Below, one piece after another: positions 11,438-23,479 of a stretch of DNA of 64,000 nucleotides. Location of the stretch: contig NW_018344339.1 of assembly GCF_002099425.1 (NCBI RefSeq), positions 124,001 through 188,000 of the forward strand, given 5' to 3'. The notes beneath the pieces are model-generated. The model searched no databases and was not told the origin of the DNA. It saw only the letters and a program-made list of their open reading frames with translations. Within the stretch, counting starts at the first letter, position 1. Each line of letters starts with the position of its first letter. Made by a program: the position numbers and the translations under genes. Source of the stretch: Phascolarctos cinereus (taxonomy: Eukaryota > Chordata > Mammalia > Diprotodontia > Phascolarctidae).

Positions 11438-12219
11438 CCATAGTGTACCTAAGCCAGCACTCTGTTTCTTAGCCAGTACCAGATTGTTTTCATGAGTACT
11501 GTTTTGTAATACAGTTTGAAGTCTAGTACTGCTAGGCCACCTTCCTTCAATTTGTTTTTCATCAACTCTATTGATAATCTTTACTTTTATTTTATTTATT
11601 TTAATCTATATGAATTTTGTTACTTTTTTTTTTAGCAATTTGATTAGTATAACACCAAGTAAATTAATATAGGTAGGATAATCACTTTTATTATTTTGGC
11701 TTGGGCTTACCCATGACCAATTAATATTTCTCCAGTTGTTTAGATCTGTCTTTATTTGTGTGAAAATTGTTTTGCAATTGTATTCTTATAGCTCCTGTAG
11801 TACAGTTACAAGTAGATTCCCAAGTATTTTATGTTGTCTGCAGTTATTTTAAATGGAATTCTCTTTCTATCTCTTGCTGCTGGACTTTATTTGTAATATA
11901 TAGAAATGTTGATGATTTATGTGGGCTTATTTTATGTCTTGCAATTTTACTAAAGTTGTTAATTGTTTTGACTATTTTTTAGTTGATTTTCTAGGATTCT
12001 CTAAGTATACTATCATATCGTCTGCAAAGAATGATAGTTTTGGCTCCTCATTGCCTATCCTAATTTTTAATTTTTTTTTCTAGTGTAATTGCTATTTCTA
12101 CTACAACACTGAATAATTGTGGTGATAATAGGCATCTTTGCTTCACCTCCGATCTTATTGGGAAGGGTTCTAGATTATCCCAATACAGATAATGCTCGTT
12201 GATGGTTTTAGATAGATAA
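11438..12219 (-). mobile_element. L1 LINE copy A, RT segment
   Basis: L1 ORF2 resumes after the RTE. The plus-strand text CACTCTGTTTCTTAGCCAGT is shared with L1 copy B at 60480. On the minus strand the RT catalytic box is still readable: the complement of 12017-12028 gives F-A-D-D followed by MIVYL. The flanking frame is interrupted, so this is a local survival of the active-site codons and not a working gene. Confidence 0.9.
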
Positions 12220-12234
12220 CTACTTACCATTTTA

Positions 12235-12399
12235 TTTTATTATTTTATTTTTTTTGCTTTTAGGCAATTGGAGTTAAGTAACTTGCCCAGGGTCACACAG
12301 CTACTAAGTGTCAAGTGTTTGGTCTGAGGTCAGATTTGAACTCAGGTCCTCCTGATTTCAGGGCCGGTGCTCTATCCACTGCTCCACCTAGCTGCCCCT
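12235..12399 (-). mobile_element. Short tRNA-derived SINE inserted in L1 copy A
   Basis: Same family as the SINE at 1571: antisense tail, GACCTCAGACC-type middle, GAGTTCAAATCTG B box and GGGGCAGCTAGGTGGAGCAG head. Direct repeats ctacttaccatttta (12220-12234) and ctacttatcatttta (12400-12414) differ at one position. L1 sequence is continuous across the insertion, so the SINE is younger than the L1. Confidence 0.93.
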
Positions 12400-12414
12400 C
12401 TACTTATCATTTTA

Positions 12415-15400
12415 AAGAAAGCTCTATTTGTTCCTGTGCTTTCTACTATTTTTAATAGGATCGAGGTTGTATTTTTTCAAAGCCTTTTCTGCATCTATTG
12501 AGAATCATATAATTTTTGTTGGTTTTGTTATTGATGTGTTCAATTAGACTGATAGTTTTTCTAATATTGAACCAACCTTACATTCCTTGTATAAATCCCA
12601 CCTTGTCATAGTGTATGATATTTATAAAATATTACTATAATCTCCTTGCTATTATTTTATTTAAAATTTTTGCATTAATATTCATTAGGAAAATTGGTTT
12701 ATACTTTTCTTTCTCTGTTTTTGCTTTTCCTGGTTTAGGTATTAGTACCATATTTGTGTTATGAAAGTAATTTGATAAGACACCCTCTTTGCTTATTTTC
12801 CCAAATAGCTTATATAGTATTGGAATTTATTGCTCTTTAAATGTTGGTAGAATTCACTTGTGAATTCATCTTGTTCTGTAGATACACATACACACATATA
12901 TGTATACATACATACATATACATGTGCATACATACACATATATACATATATATATGTGTTGTGACTTGTTTAATTTCCTTTTAAAGGTAGTGTTAAGCAT
13001 CATATTTCCTCTGATTAATCTGGGTAGTTTATATAAGCATTTGGTAAATATGCTTCACATAGACTGTCAAACTTATTGGGACATAACTGTACAAAATCAC
13101 TCCTAATAATTGCCATAATTTTATCTTTCTTGGTAGAGAATTCTGCCTTTTCATTTTTGATACTGGTAATTTGATTTTCTTCTTTCTTTTTTAAAAACTA
13201 AATTAACCAACTATTTATATATTTTATTGTTTTTCCCCCCATAAAACCAGCTTCTAGTTTTGTTTATTAGCTCAAAGTTTTTCTTACTTTCAATTTTCAG
13301 GTTTTTCAGTTTGGTGTTTAATTGGAGCTTTTAAATTTATTCTTTTCCTATTTTTTTCAATTACATATAGAATTCATTGATATACTCTTTCTCTAATTTA
13401 TTATTTAAATGTTTAGAGATTTAAAATTTCCCCTAAGTACTACTTTGACTGCATCCCACAAATTTTGGTACATTTTGTTATTGTTGTCATTCTCTTTAAT
13501 GAAATTATTAATTGTTTCTATGGTTTGTTCTTTGACCTACTCATTCTTTAGGATTAGATTATTAGTTTCAAATTAATTTTTAATCTATGTTTCCACAATC
13601 TTTTATTGGATGTATTTTTTTTAATCGCATTATGGTCTCCAAAGGATGCATTTAATACTTCTGCTTTTCATATGGTCAATTTTTGTGAAGTTGAGACACG
13701 TACAACTAAGAAAAAAACCCTATACTTTTTATTTCCATTCATTTTTCTACAGAGGTCTATCTTATCCTACTTTTCTAAAGTTCCATTCATCTCCTTAACT
13801 TCTTTCTTATTTATTTTGTGGTTATATTTATCTAATTCTGAGAGGGGAAGGTAGAGGACTCCACCCATATAATTTTAGTATCTATTTCCTCCTATAGCTC
13901 ATTAGGCTTAGAATTTGGATATTATGCCTTTTGGTGCATATATGTTTAGTGTTGATATTACTTCATTGTCTATGGTACATTTTTGACAAATTGTAATTTC
14001 CCTGCTTATCTTTTTAAATTAGATCATCTTTACTTTTCCTTTGTTGGAGATTATGATTGCTACCCCTGCCTTTTTTGCTTCAGCTGAAGCACAACATATT
14101 CTGTCCCAGTCCCTTATTTTTACTCTTTCTGTGTCTCTCATTTCAAGTGTGTCTCTTGTAAACAATTGTGTTGTTGGATTCCGTGTTCTAATTCATTCTG
14201 CCATTTGCTTCCATTTTATGGATGAGTTCATTTCATTCACATTCATAGTTGTAATTACTAACTGTATTTCCCTCCATCCTATTTTTCCTTGTTTATCCTT
14301 CTCTTTGTCTCTATCTCTTTGTCTCTGTATGTCTCTCTGTCTCTGTCTTTCTCCCCTGTCTCTTCTCAAAAATATGTTTTGCTTCTGACCACTGCCTCCC
14401 CTATTCTGCTCTCTCTTTTATAAGACCCCATTTCCCCTCCTACTTCCCTGTTGGATAAGATAATTTCTATGCCCAACTGAGTGTTTATGTTATTCCCTCT
14501 GTGAACCAATTTTGATGAAAGTGAGGTTCAATCATTGCCTGCCACCCCATCCCATGTTCTCCTCCACTGTAAAAACACTCTTCTTTTATGTGAGATAATT
14601 TTCCTCATTCTAAGAACCTTTGCCCAGTGCACCCCTCTCTCACCCTTTACTATTTTTGAGATCATCCCATTGTAATCAACTCACGCCCATGCCCTCTGTC
14701 TATGTATATCCCTTCTAACTGCTCTAATAATGAAACTTGTTAGGAGTTACAAGTGACCATCTTCTCATATAGGAATATAAACAGTTTAACGTTATTGAAT
14801 CCCTTCTAATTTCTCATTCATGTTTACATTTTTATGCTTCCCTTGAGTGTTATATTTGAAAGTCAAATTTTGTATTTAGCTCTGACCTTTTCATCAATGA
14901 TGCTTGAAAATCCTATTCATTTTTCTCTCCTTGAAGGATTATACTCAATTTTGCTGGTTGTAATCTTGATTGTAATCTTAGCTCCTTGCCTCCCAGAAAA
15001 TCATATTCCAAGCTCTCGACTCCTTTAATGTGGAAGCTGTTAAATCTCATTTGATCCTGACTATGGCTCCATGATGTTTGAATTGTTTCCTGCTAGCTGC
15101 TCACGATATTTTGTCCTTGGCTTGAGATTTTTGAAATTTGACTATAATATTCCTGAGAATTTTCTTTTGGGGATCTCTTTCAGGAAGTGATTGATAGATT
15201 CTTTCAGATTCTATTTTATCCTCTGATTCTCTCAGGGAAATTTTCCTTGATAATTTCTGGAAATATGATATCTTGCTCTTTTTGATCATGGCTTTTAATT
15301 AGTTCAATAATTCTTAAACTAGCTCTCCTTTATCTATTTTCTAGGTCAGTTATTTTTCAATGAATTTTTTCACATTTTTTCACTTTAAAAATTCTTTTGA

Positions 15401-16745
15401 CTTTGTTTCATTGTTTCTTGACATCTTATGGAATCATTATCTTCCACGTGCTGAATTCTAATTTTTAAATTGTTATTGTTGTTGTTGATTTTGTGAGTTT
15501 TTGGATCTCTTTTTTTCCATTTGGCCACTTCTGCTTTTTTAAGGATTGCAATTCTTCAGTGAATTTCTGCTTTTTAATGAGTTATTCTTTTCAGTGAATT
15601 TTTGTGTCTTTTTTACCATTTGACCAATTTTGTGTTTTAAGGTACAATTTTCTTCAATTTTTTTGTACCTCTTTTACCAAGCTGTTAATTCTCTTTTCAG
15701 AGTTTTCTTGCATCACCCTCATTTTTAACTCCAGTTTTTCCTACCTTTCTTATGTTTAAGAATTCCAGGAATTCTTGTTGGACTTGTGTCCAATTCACAT
15801 TTTTCTTTGAGGCTTTGCTTGCAGATGTTTTGGCATCAATGTTTTCTTCTGAGTTTGTGTCTTGATTTTCTTTGTCTTCATAGTAGCTTCTTATGGTTAG
15901 GTTCTTTTTTTGTTGGTTTGTTTTGTTTTGCTTTTTTTGTTGTTGTTATTGCTCATTTTCCTAGCCTATTTCTTGACTTTTAACTTTATGTTAAAGTTGG
16001 GCTCTGCTTTTTTGAGTGGAGGGGGCACTCTCCCATGCTTCAGATTTTTCAGTCTGATATTTTCAAGGCTAGTTCTGGAGGTCTGTAAGTTTTTGGTGCT
16101 TACAAGGTGGTATGATCTAAGGAAAAGTGTGGTCATTATCCTCTTTGGCTATTCTCTGCTCTTTACCCAAAAAGGGACCTTGCTCCATTGCAGCCACAAA
16201 TGCTACTGTTCCTCTTGGCCCTGGAACTGTGACCATGTGAACATGGTCTCCTGCAGCTACAAGCACTAGTGCTCATTTCTGCCTTGGAAGTTTGATTAGG
16301 ACTCCTGATCATAGCCATTGATCATAGCCACAGTCCTGATTGCAGCCATAAGTGCTGTTGCTCCTCTTAGCCCTGCATCTGTGACTAGGGTCCCTGCTGT
16401 TCTGTGTCTCTTTCACTGAAGACACAGGATTTTCCCATTGAAATTCTAAGTTGTCTTTGGTGTTTGTGGATTGAGAACTCTGGAAACTGCCACAGCTGCC
16501 TGTGATTCAGTCCTCTGAGGCATGCCCATGCTGAACTGTGTTCCTAGCCCAGCCTGATATACCTTTCTGATGAACCATCCAGGTTATCTTGGTCTGGAAA
16601 TTTGTTTCATTTTTTCTTTTTATGGGTTCTGCTGCTTTAGAATTTGTTTAGAGCCATTTTTTCATAGGTATTTGGAAGGGTTTGGGGGAGAGCTCAAGCA
16701 AGTTACTGCTTTTACTCCACTATCTTGGCTCTGGCCCCCTCCATT
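12415..16745 (-). mobile_element. L1 LINE copy A, 5' half (ORF2 N-terminal part, ORF1, 5' UTR)
   Basis: Continues the antisense L1. The segment at 12480-12600 (GCATCTATTGAGAATCATAT..ATTGAACCAACCTTACATTC) is the RT motif-A region, corresponding to DHINNKTNKN-IISIDAEKAF in copy B. Further right come ORF2 endonuclease and ORF1 equivalents. The GC-richer 16000-16745 stretch is the 5' UTR. The 5' terminus reads CCAAGATAGTGGAGTAAAAG on the minus strand, the same start as the plus-strand L1 at 38513. No frame is intact. Confidence 0.88.
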
Positions 16746-17184
16746 TCTTTCACTTCCATAATTTCTTTTTCTCTTCAAGTCCTTCCTCTTTTCTGATATC
16801 TTGAATCATCCCAAATCTTCCTTCTTTTAAAATAAATTTTGGTCCTTCATAGTACCAAACTTTCATAGTACCAAACCATAGAACTTATTCATAGTACCAA
16901 AACTTTCCTGAATATTATTCTTAATAATTTCTTCTCTTTCTTCTTTAGCTCAAATCTGTTCCTCCCACCCAACATTTCTCCACAAAATCTAGAGATAAAA
17001 TAGAATCTTATGGTATAAATTTATCATCCTGAATTGAGGAGAAATTCTTTTTGAAAAGCAAACAAACAAGAATATGTATTGATCAAGAGAATCAAATCAC
17101 CATTCTTACATCAAGTAGGGTTCTTTCTGTAGAGTCTTACCTGAGCCTATTCAAAAGGTTCTATAATCTGTGTTCAGGGGACCT
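16746..17184. other. Unassigned DNA with a short repeated motif
   Basis: No known family. TTCATAGTACCAAA occurs three times between 16846 and 16905 (near 16847, 16864 and 16889). It looks like a small local tandem duplication. Confidence 0.5.
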
Positions 17185-17440
17185 TGCATGAAGGAACAAA
17201 AAAAGTGTTTATTAAGTTTCTCTTGTTTTCCAGGCAATGTACTAAACACTTTACAAATATTTTCTTATTTGATACTTGCAATAACCTAAGAGGTGGGTGA
17301 TATTAATATTCCCAGATTCCATTTAGGGAAACTGAAGCACATAGAGGTTAAGTGACTTTCCTAGAGTCATGTTTATAGTAAGTGTCTGAAGTCCCACTTG
17401 AACTTAGCTATTCCTGACTCTAGACCCAATGCTATAACAA
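17185..17440 (-). mobile_element. MIR/THER1-type SINE
   Basis: Antisense copy: GTGTTTATTAAGTTTCTC, CACTTTACAAATATTTTC, AGGGAAACTGAAGCACATAG, GGTTAAGTGACTTTCC, AGTAAGTGTCTGAAGTCCCA. The tRNA-like head is cut off at the Mar1 junction. It is the first of three antisense SINEs in a row. Confidence 0.78.
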
Positions 17441-17442
17441 TG

Positions 17443-17477
<35 letters not shown>

Positions 17478-17727
17478 TGTTGTTATTCATTTGTTTCAGT
17501 TCTGTCTGACTCTTCATGACCCCATTTGGGGTTTTCTTGGCAAAGATATTGGAGTTGTTTGCTATGTCTTTCTCCAGCTCATTTTACAGGTGAGGAAACT
17601 GAGGCAAATAGGGTTAAGTGACTTGCCCAGGGTCACATAGCCAGCTGATGTCTGAGGTTAGATTTGAACTTAGGTCTTCCTCATTCCAGGCCTGACCCTC
17701 TATCCCCTATGCCATGTTGCTATTCCA
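17441..17727 (-). mobile_element. Mar1-type SINE with RTE tail
   Basis: Antisense. (AAC)n at 17441-17475, then GTTCTGTCTGACTCTTCATG and ACCCCATTTGGGGTTTTCTT, which is the RTE-derived 3' tail in reverse. The MIR-like core GAGGAAACTGAGGCAAATAG and the tRNA-like part ending ATCCCCTATGCCATGTTG follow. Mar1 SINEs are known to share their tail with RTE LINEs, consistent with the RTE copy at 9.2-11.4 kb. Confidence 0.85.
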
Positions 17728-17734
17728 CATAATA

Positions 17735-17995
17735 AAATACTAATGGTAGTTAACATTTATATAGTGCCTACTATGAGCCAAACGCTGTCTTAAGTGCTTT
17801 ACAATTATTGTCTTGTTTAATCCTTACAACCACCCTGGAAGGAAAATACTATTACTTTAGGTGAGGAAACTGAGGCAGAGGAATTAATTGACATGCCCAG
17901 GTTAATACAGCAAATAAGGATGGGAGGCCATATTTGAAGTTAAATCTTTCTGACTCCAGGTCCAATGCTCTGTTGAGTGGACCATCAGACTGCCT
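17735..17995 (-). mobile_element. MIR/THER1-type SINE
   Basis: Antisense: CATTTATATAGTGCCTACTA, GTGCTTTACAATTATTG, AGGTGAGGAAACTGAGGCAG, then the GACTCCAGGTCCAATGCTCT tRNA-like end. Third in the antisense SINE cluster. Confidence 0.8.
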
Positions 17996-19359
17996 CCTGT
18001 GATAGCATATGCACATCAGACAATTATATTTTGAGGTTAAAAACTTATGTTCTTGGGACGCAATCTATCTCAAAATTATCCTTATGTTTTAAGATTACCA
18101 TAACTTGCTTCCAATACTCTGTTGCAGTCTTTATTAGATTGACTCTGTTTATCAGGCGTTCTTTTTACAATTAAATTTTATTTTATTTTTCCAATCAGCA
18201 TAAAACACATTTCCTTCTTCCCATGACTTAAAGCTTATTTAAGTTTTAAATATAAGGATATATGTGCTGATCTCAGGCCTGCAAAAATCCTGAGCAGGAC
18301 ATGTCTTTAATGTTTTAAAGCTATATACAGAAATCACTCTTTATTAAAGAAACCTTTTACACCATTAAAAAAATTCTGTTAGAAAAATCTCCAGGACAGA
18401 TACTGGATTTATTAAATGTGCCTAAAATAAAGTGGAAATTTTAGAAGGAGGAAATGAAAGTAGCCTTTTTAAGCATGATACCTGGAAGCCTCAAGGCCCA
18501 TGCATTGGCAGGGGCTATTGGGTTTGTGGGGGTGTTGTAAAACAGTCTCTTTTCTTTGATTTTTGCTTTCTTAAATTAAGTATTAAACACTGGAAGCAAT
18601 GCTCTAGTGTGGTGATTCCAGTATTGACTAGATCAGGTGGTGCAGAAGAAATAAAAGCAAGCAGAGGGAGTAGCTTGTTTCTCAACTGTGTGAAGCATTG
18701 GATTTGATCATGAAAGAATTGCTTGTTTCAGAGTTGACTGACTTTATCTGGGCTTTTTTGTCTGTCATTAGGAGATTAAAAAAAAATCAAAGCCAAACTT
18801 GTTTCTGCTCTTCTTAAAGCCATACCTTTCTGAAGGTTTTATGTTTCACATGTTATTTTGGTGAGTTTGCGGCAGAGGTCATTAAAAATAAAATGTAGTA
18901 CAAGTCTACAGGCTACGGTAATATTGGAAACAGGCCATTTATCCTGCTGAGTGTGTACAAAAGAGGCATTTTTAAGCATGGTTTTATTTTTAAAGGAAAC
19001 CATAAAGGGAGCACATTTAAAAAATTCTTTAAAAGTCTATGTTTCACACTTGAGACTGAACAGAGCTGAGGGAAGATCAGGATTCGAAAGAGGCAGCCAA
19101 AGTCCAAGCTACAATCCAAGTGTTTTTCTTTTTTCTTTCTGATTTTCTTAAAAGTCTTCATTACTGGCTCAGTTCTCCAGAGTTCATCCAATACCTCAGT
19201 GGCTGATTGGGGGAAAGGGGTAACTGTAAAGAAAATAGCAAAAAGTCACAATCAATGAAGCAGATTTAAATAGCATCCAGGTGGGTGGTATGGAAAAAGA
19301 ACCAAACAAAACAATCTGTCCAGGCAAAACCCTGGTTTTGTTAGAAACAGTAATAAGGA
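17996..19359. other. Largely repeat-free non-coding DNA
   Basis: About 1.4 kb without a convincing repeat. 18170-18215 may be a scrap of antisense L1 end. The 18740-19190 part is complex, non-repetitive sequence and a reasonable place to look for conserved non-coding elements. Open frames on both strands here are short and have no domain signal. Confidence 0.45.
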
Positions 19360-19545
19360 GGCATCTGTGGTGTAGTGTAGAACTCAAGTCAGAAATCTAA
19401 CATGCAAGTTATGATCCTGCTTATAATTAACTGTGTGACTTTAGTCTCACCACTCTGGTCTTCAGTTTCGTAGTATGGGAAAAATGTGGGCTAGATGAGA
19501 TGATATCTGAATTCCTATGCAGTTTTAGCACCTATAGCAATGACA
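19360..19545 (+). mobile_element. Degraded MIR-type SINE
   Basis: Plus-strand remnant: GGCATCTGTGGTGTAGTGTA head, TTAACTGTGTGACTTTAGTC core, CTTCAGTTTCGTAGTATGG, and a GGGCTAGATGAGATGATATC tail. Strongly diverged. Confidence 0.6.
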
Positions 19546-20110
19546 ATAGCAATTCATGTTTCTTTAGCCCTTTAAAATAAGTAAAAAAAAAATAAAAAAC
19601 ATAAACTCATAGTGCTTTAAAGTTTGTAACAACAACAGCAGCAGCAGAAATAAGTGCACTTTGAAGTTATAAAGTACTTCGCATATTCATTTTTTCCTCT
19701 AGAAATAAGCTGGCCAGATAAGTACTACAAATATTCCCATGTTTGCCTGTCAGGTATGGCACCTATTATCCAATGTTTCCCATGTTTTTTCTCTATTCAT
19801 GACCTGGGGCTGGCTGCTTCACCCACTTTGGCAGGTTGGGTAGTTCTCCAGAGAGTTAATCATGAAGTTATTCTGATCCTCAATTTTCCATAGATAAACT
19901 TTGTGAGCAACTATTCCCATGAGCACTATAGCCCATCAGCCCCCACTGAGGTATTTCCTTTGCACATAGCAACTATTAATAATCTTAACCAAGTAATTCA
20001 CTGGAAATATAGAGCAAACAATATTTTTATAACATTCTGTGCATAAACCCCAATTATACTCTCCTACCAATGTAAACTATGTCCATGGGGAGAGTAATCC
20101 CAAATCTAAA
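19546..20110. other. Unassigned non-coding DNA
   Basis: 19590-19690 has MIR-like words (AGTGCTTTAAAGTTTGTAAC, a short CAG run) but is too poor to call. The rest shows nothing I recognise. Confidence 0.35.
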
Positions 20111-20169
20111 GTACCAGGAAAACATATGGTCTAGTCAGCAGAGTATTGGACCTGGAGACCAAAAGAGCT
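20111..20169 (+). mobile_element. MIR 5' scrap cut by an L1 tail
   Basis: GTCTAGTCAGCAGAGTATTG followed by GACCTGGAGACCAAAAGAGC resembles a MIR head. It stops where the antisense L1 tail starts. Confidence 0.4.
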
Positions 20170-20570
20170 AACTTTTCATTTTTATTTATTTACTTATTAG
20201 TATATTTTGATTTATCAACAATCACTTCCATAAGCTTTTGAGTTTAAAATTTTTCTCCTCCTCTCTCCCCCTCCCCCTCCCCAAGATGACTCACAATCTG
20301 ATATAGGCTATGCATGTACATTCCTATTAAACATATTTTGACATTAGTGATGTTGTAAGGAAGAATTAGAACCAATAGAGTGAACCACCAGAAAAAAGAA
20401 GTAAAACAAAACAGAAGAAAAAAATAGCAAAAAGTGTGCTTCGATCTGCACTCAAACTCCATAGTTCTTTCTTTGGGTATGCATAACATTTTCAGATATC
20501 TTAAACCATAGGCTTCAATGTTCTTTTTCTGTCTCTGGAACTGTCTGCTAAAGTGCCTGATGAGCATAGT
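20170..20570 (-). mobile_element. L1 LINE, 3'-end fragment
   Basis: Antisense L1 3' UTR: CTCTCCCCCTCCCCCTCCCC block, then ACAATCTGATATAGGCTATG, ATTAAACATATTTTGACATT, a purine run, and GTGTGCTTCGATCTGCACTC. It belongs to the same tail subtype as 320-520. 5'-truncated and non-coding. Confidence 0.8.
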
Positions 20571-20814
20571 TTTGTGTTAAACAATGTTTTCATGCTAAAC
20601 TGAGGCTATCCTTGGTGAGGAAGACTAAAATGTCACTGAGCCTGATGCCAGTCTACCTGGCAATGTCTCTGATTCTCTGCTTTCAAGCTATTCTATTCAG
20701 CTAGATTTGCTTCTTGAAAGCAGCTTTAATAGCCGTCTTATTCAGCTTGAGGCTTAGTTTATGCCTTTGACTGAGTAGTCTTGTGCTCTTGAAGTAGTGT
20801 TATGCTCCTTTACA
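20571..20814. other. Unassigned DNA
   Basis: Short spacer between an L1 tail and the next LINE. Nothing recognised. Confidence 0.35.
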
Positions 20815-22189
20815 AAAGACAAAACCAGAGAGGATTCTGGGAAGATAGTGGAATACATCAGAAAATTCCAAGCTCTCTGGATTTCCTCCACAAAGAAGAC
20901 ATCACCTTATGGTGAACATAGAGAAGCGAAAATAAATGCGTTGGGCAGAACAGTGGTCCTCCTGGGACAACTGGAGAAGATCCAAAGAAAGATCCCAGGA
21001 TTGAGGGTCAATCTGAGTGAAGTATAAACATTTCTAGTCTGTTTCTGCTGAAATAGCAAGCAGTGAGTCCTAGGGGCAGCTGGATTGGGAGGTAGTTTTG
21101 ACCTCAGTGACATGAATTTTAGCCTCCTGGACAGTGTGGTGAGTCAGGCTTCTGAGTGGGGGAAGATTAAAAGAGCCTTTGCTGACATGGGACATCAGGT
21201 CCAGCTGTTCTACTGAGATGTGGTCCTATGTGAGAAGGGATCAGCAAATGCCTGGTGAGTGCAAAACTAGTGGAGCAAGGATGCTGTTGGCTGTGGACAC
21301 ACCTACAGGAGAGCTGAGTTCTTGGTCTTGGTTTCAGGCCATAGGGGAGAACTGAAGGTCATAGCTACTGGAGGTTTCTCAGGGAGCAAGAGCATTTCCA
21401 GCATAGTGCACTGGGGGCCCTAGTTGTGTCATGGAGGGGAAAAGGAGTGCAGAGGTTGGGCCCAGGACAAAGCTCAAAAAAAAAAAAAACAACCCAGTAA
21501 AAAGGACCCAAAGCCAGAAATACCACCCCCATGCCACAGGATTAGAGGTGATTTTAATAATAAGCTGCTAAAAATTAAAAAAAAAAAGCAGGCGAAGAAG
21601 AAAGAATCCAACCATAGAGAGTTACTATGGGAATAGAGAAACCTGGGGTTCATCCTCAGGATGCTATTGAAACAAAAAAAGCCATTTCTTCCCCAAAGAG
21701 TAACATCAAATTGTCACCTGCCCCCAAAAGAATTCATAGAAGAACTTGAAAAAGACTACAAAAATACAATAAGAAAGATTGAGGAAACATAAAAAAAATG
21801 AGTAAGAACAATCCAAGAAAAACAAGAAGATTATGAAAAGAAAGTCAACCAACTGGAAAAGGAGATTCAGAATCTTAAGGGAAAAAAAACTCTTTGAAAG
21901 TTAGAACTAGGCAAGGAGAAGCCAGTGAAGTTATGAAAACCAAGAAATAATAAAACAAAATATGAAGAATAAAAAAAAAGAAGAGAATATGAAACATAAG
22001 AAAAACAACTGACCTGGAGAAAGAAGAGAAAATATAAGAATAATCAGACTACCTGAAAACTATGATCAAAAAAAAGAATCTTGATACAATAATACAAGAA
22101 ACAATTAAAGAAAATTGTTAGAACAAGAGGGGAAAGTAGAAATAGAAAGAAAAAAAAGCTCACCAATCACCACCTGAAAGAGATCCTCA

Positions 22190-22480
22190 AAGCAAAACCT
22201 ACAGGAATATCATAGCCAAATGCTGAAACCCCCAGGTTAAGGATAAAATATGAGCAACAAGAATGAAACAATTCAAATACGGTGGAACCACAATTAGAAT
22301 TACACAAGACCTAGCAATGGCTACACTAAAAGACCACAGGTTTTGGAACACTATATATTGAAGAGCAAAAGAATTGGGGTTACGACTGAAAATATCATAC
22401 CTGGCAAAGTTAAGTAAAATCTTGACTAAAAAAATTGACATTCAATGAATTGACATATTTTCAGTATTTTGTTGCAAAAA
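22190..22480 (+). pseudogene. L1 ORF1p C-terminal domain remnant
   Basis: One frame gives KYGGTTIRITQDLAMATLKD and RFWNTIY-RAKELGLRLKIS, then YLAKLSKIL. This lines up with the human L1 ORF1p C-terminal block TPIRLTADFSAETLQARRDW..ILYPAKLSF, and closely with the copy at 39300-39500. The domain binds RNA in the L1 particle. Here it is interrupted and cannot be functional. Confidence 0.75.
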
Positions 22481-22824
22481 GACCAGAACTAAATAGAAAA
22501 TTGACATACAAGATCAAAGAGAAATATAAGGTAAACATTGGAGACTAATTACAAAAGACTTAACGAGGACAATTTATTTACTTTTTATATGGAGAAATGT
22601 AAATTTTATGTCTAAGATTGTAATTAGTAATTGGTAGTTCGAAAAAAAGAATAAGGTAGAGCTGAGTATGACGTGATTCTAAATAGCAAATTATTTAGGA
22701 AGAGGCAAAAAGTAATTATCTCATACAAATAAGGTGTGAGAGGAAGAATTAGGAATTAGAAGGGGGAGGAAGGCAGGTTATTCTAGAACCCTATTCTTCT
22801 CGGGAATGAGTTAAAGGTAAAACA

Positions 22825-22885
22825 TGTGTGTGTGTGTGTGTGTGTATACATACATACACATATATGCATATACATATATATCTAG
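22825..22885. repeat. TG/TA microsatellite
   Basis: A (TG)n run followed by TACATACATACACATATATG-type alternating purine-pyrimidine sequence, inside the ORF1-endonuclease spacer of the L1-clade element. Confidence 0.9.
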
Positions 22886-23099
22886 AAGAGTACAAAAGTC
22901 TTCTAAATTCAGAAAGAAATGAGTGTGAGGGCATAGGGTGGGGGAGAGGATAAGGGAGAGATTCTTGGAGGGGGTAGGTTAAGGAATAGGAGGGCGAGGT
23001 AGAAGGTAGAAGTAAAGTAGAGGAGTGAGGAGAGATAGAAATAGGATGAGATGGCTAATGAGGAAAATAGGAAGGAGGAAAACATAAAACAAGTAATTA

Positions 23100-23345
23100 T
23101 AGTTTAGAATGTGAATGGGATGAATTTACCCATAAAATGGAAACTGATAGCAGATTAAAAATTTGAATTAATAATACATTGCTTTTAGGAAACGCTATAA
23201 AAATGAGAGATACACACACACACACAAAATAAAGGGTAAGGAATAGAATTTATTATGTAAAAAAGCAGGGACAGTAATCACAATCTCAGGCAAAGTTAAA
23301 GCTAAAATCAGATTTAATCAAAAGAGAAAAATAGAGAAACTACAC
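23100..23345 (+). pseudogene. L1 ORF2 endonuclease-domain remnant
   Basis: Frames across this stretch give MRDTHTHTQNKG, KKAGTVITIS and KVKAKIRFNQKRK. They align with the human L1 endonuclease segment CRDTHRLKIKGWRK..KKAGVAILVSDKTDF..KIKRDKEGHYI. The match needs frame changes and a CA expansion interrupts it. The metal-binding residues are not all readable. Dead. Confidence 0.6.
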
Positions 23346-23479
23346 AATGTGTCAGCTATATTAAGCAACAGTTTTAGAGAATATAAAACAACTAGACAGT
23401 ATAAAAATGAGAGTATACCTGCCAAAAGAGACACAGGAACTATATGAATATAAACACAAAACACTTTCATACAAAGTTA

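Noticed and set aside
14041-16269. Plus-strand membrane-like hydrophobic frames of 115-119 codons
   Set aside because: They are antisense readings of L1 copy A. T-rich antisense LINE DNA gives Phe/Leu/Ser-rich frames that mimic membrane proteins.
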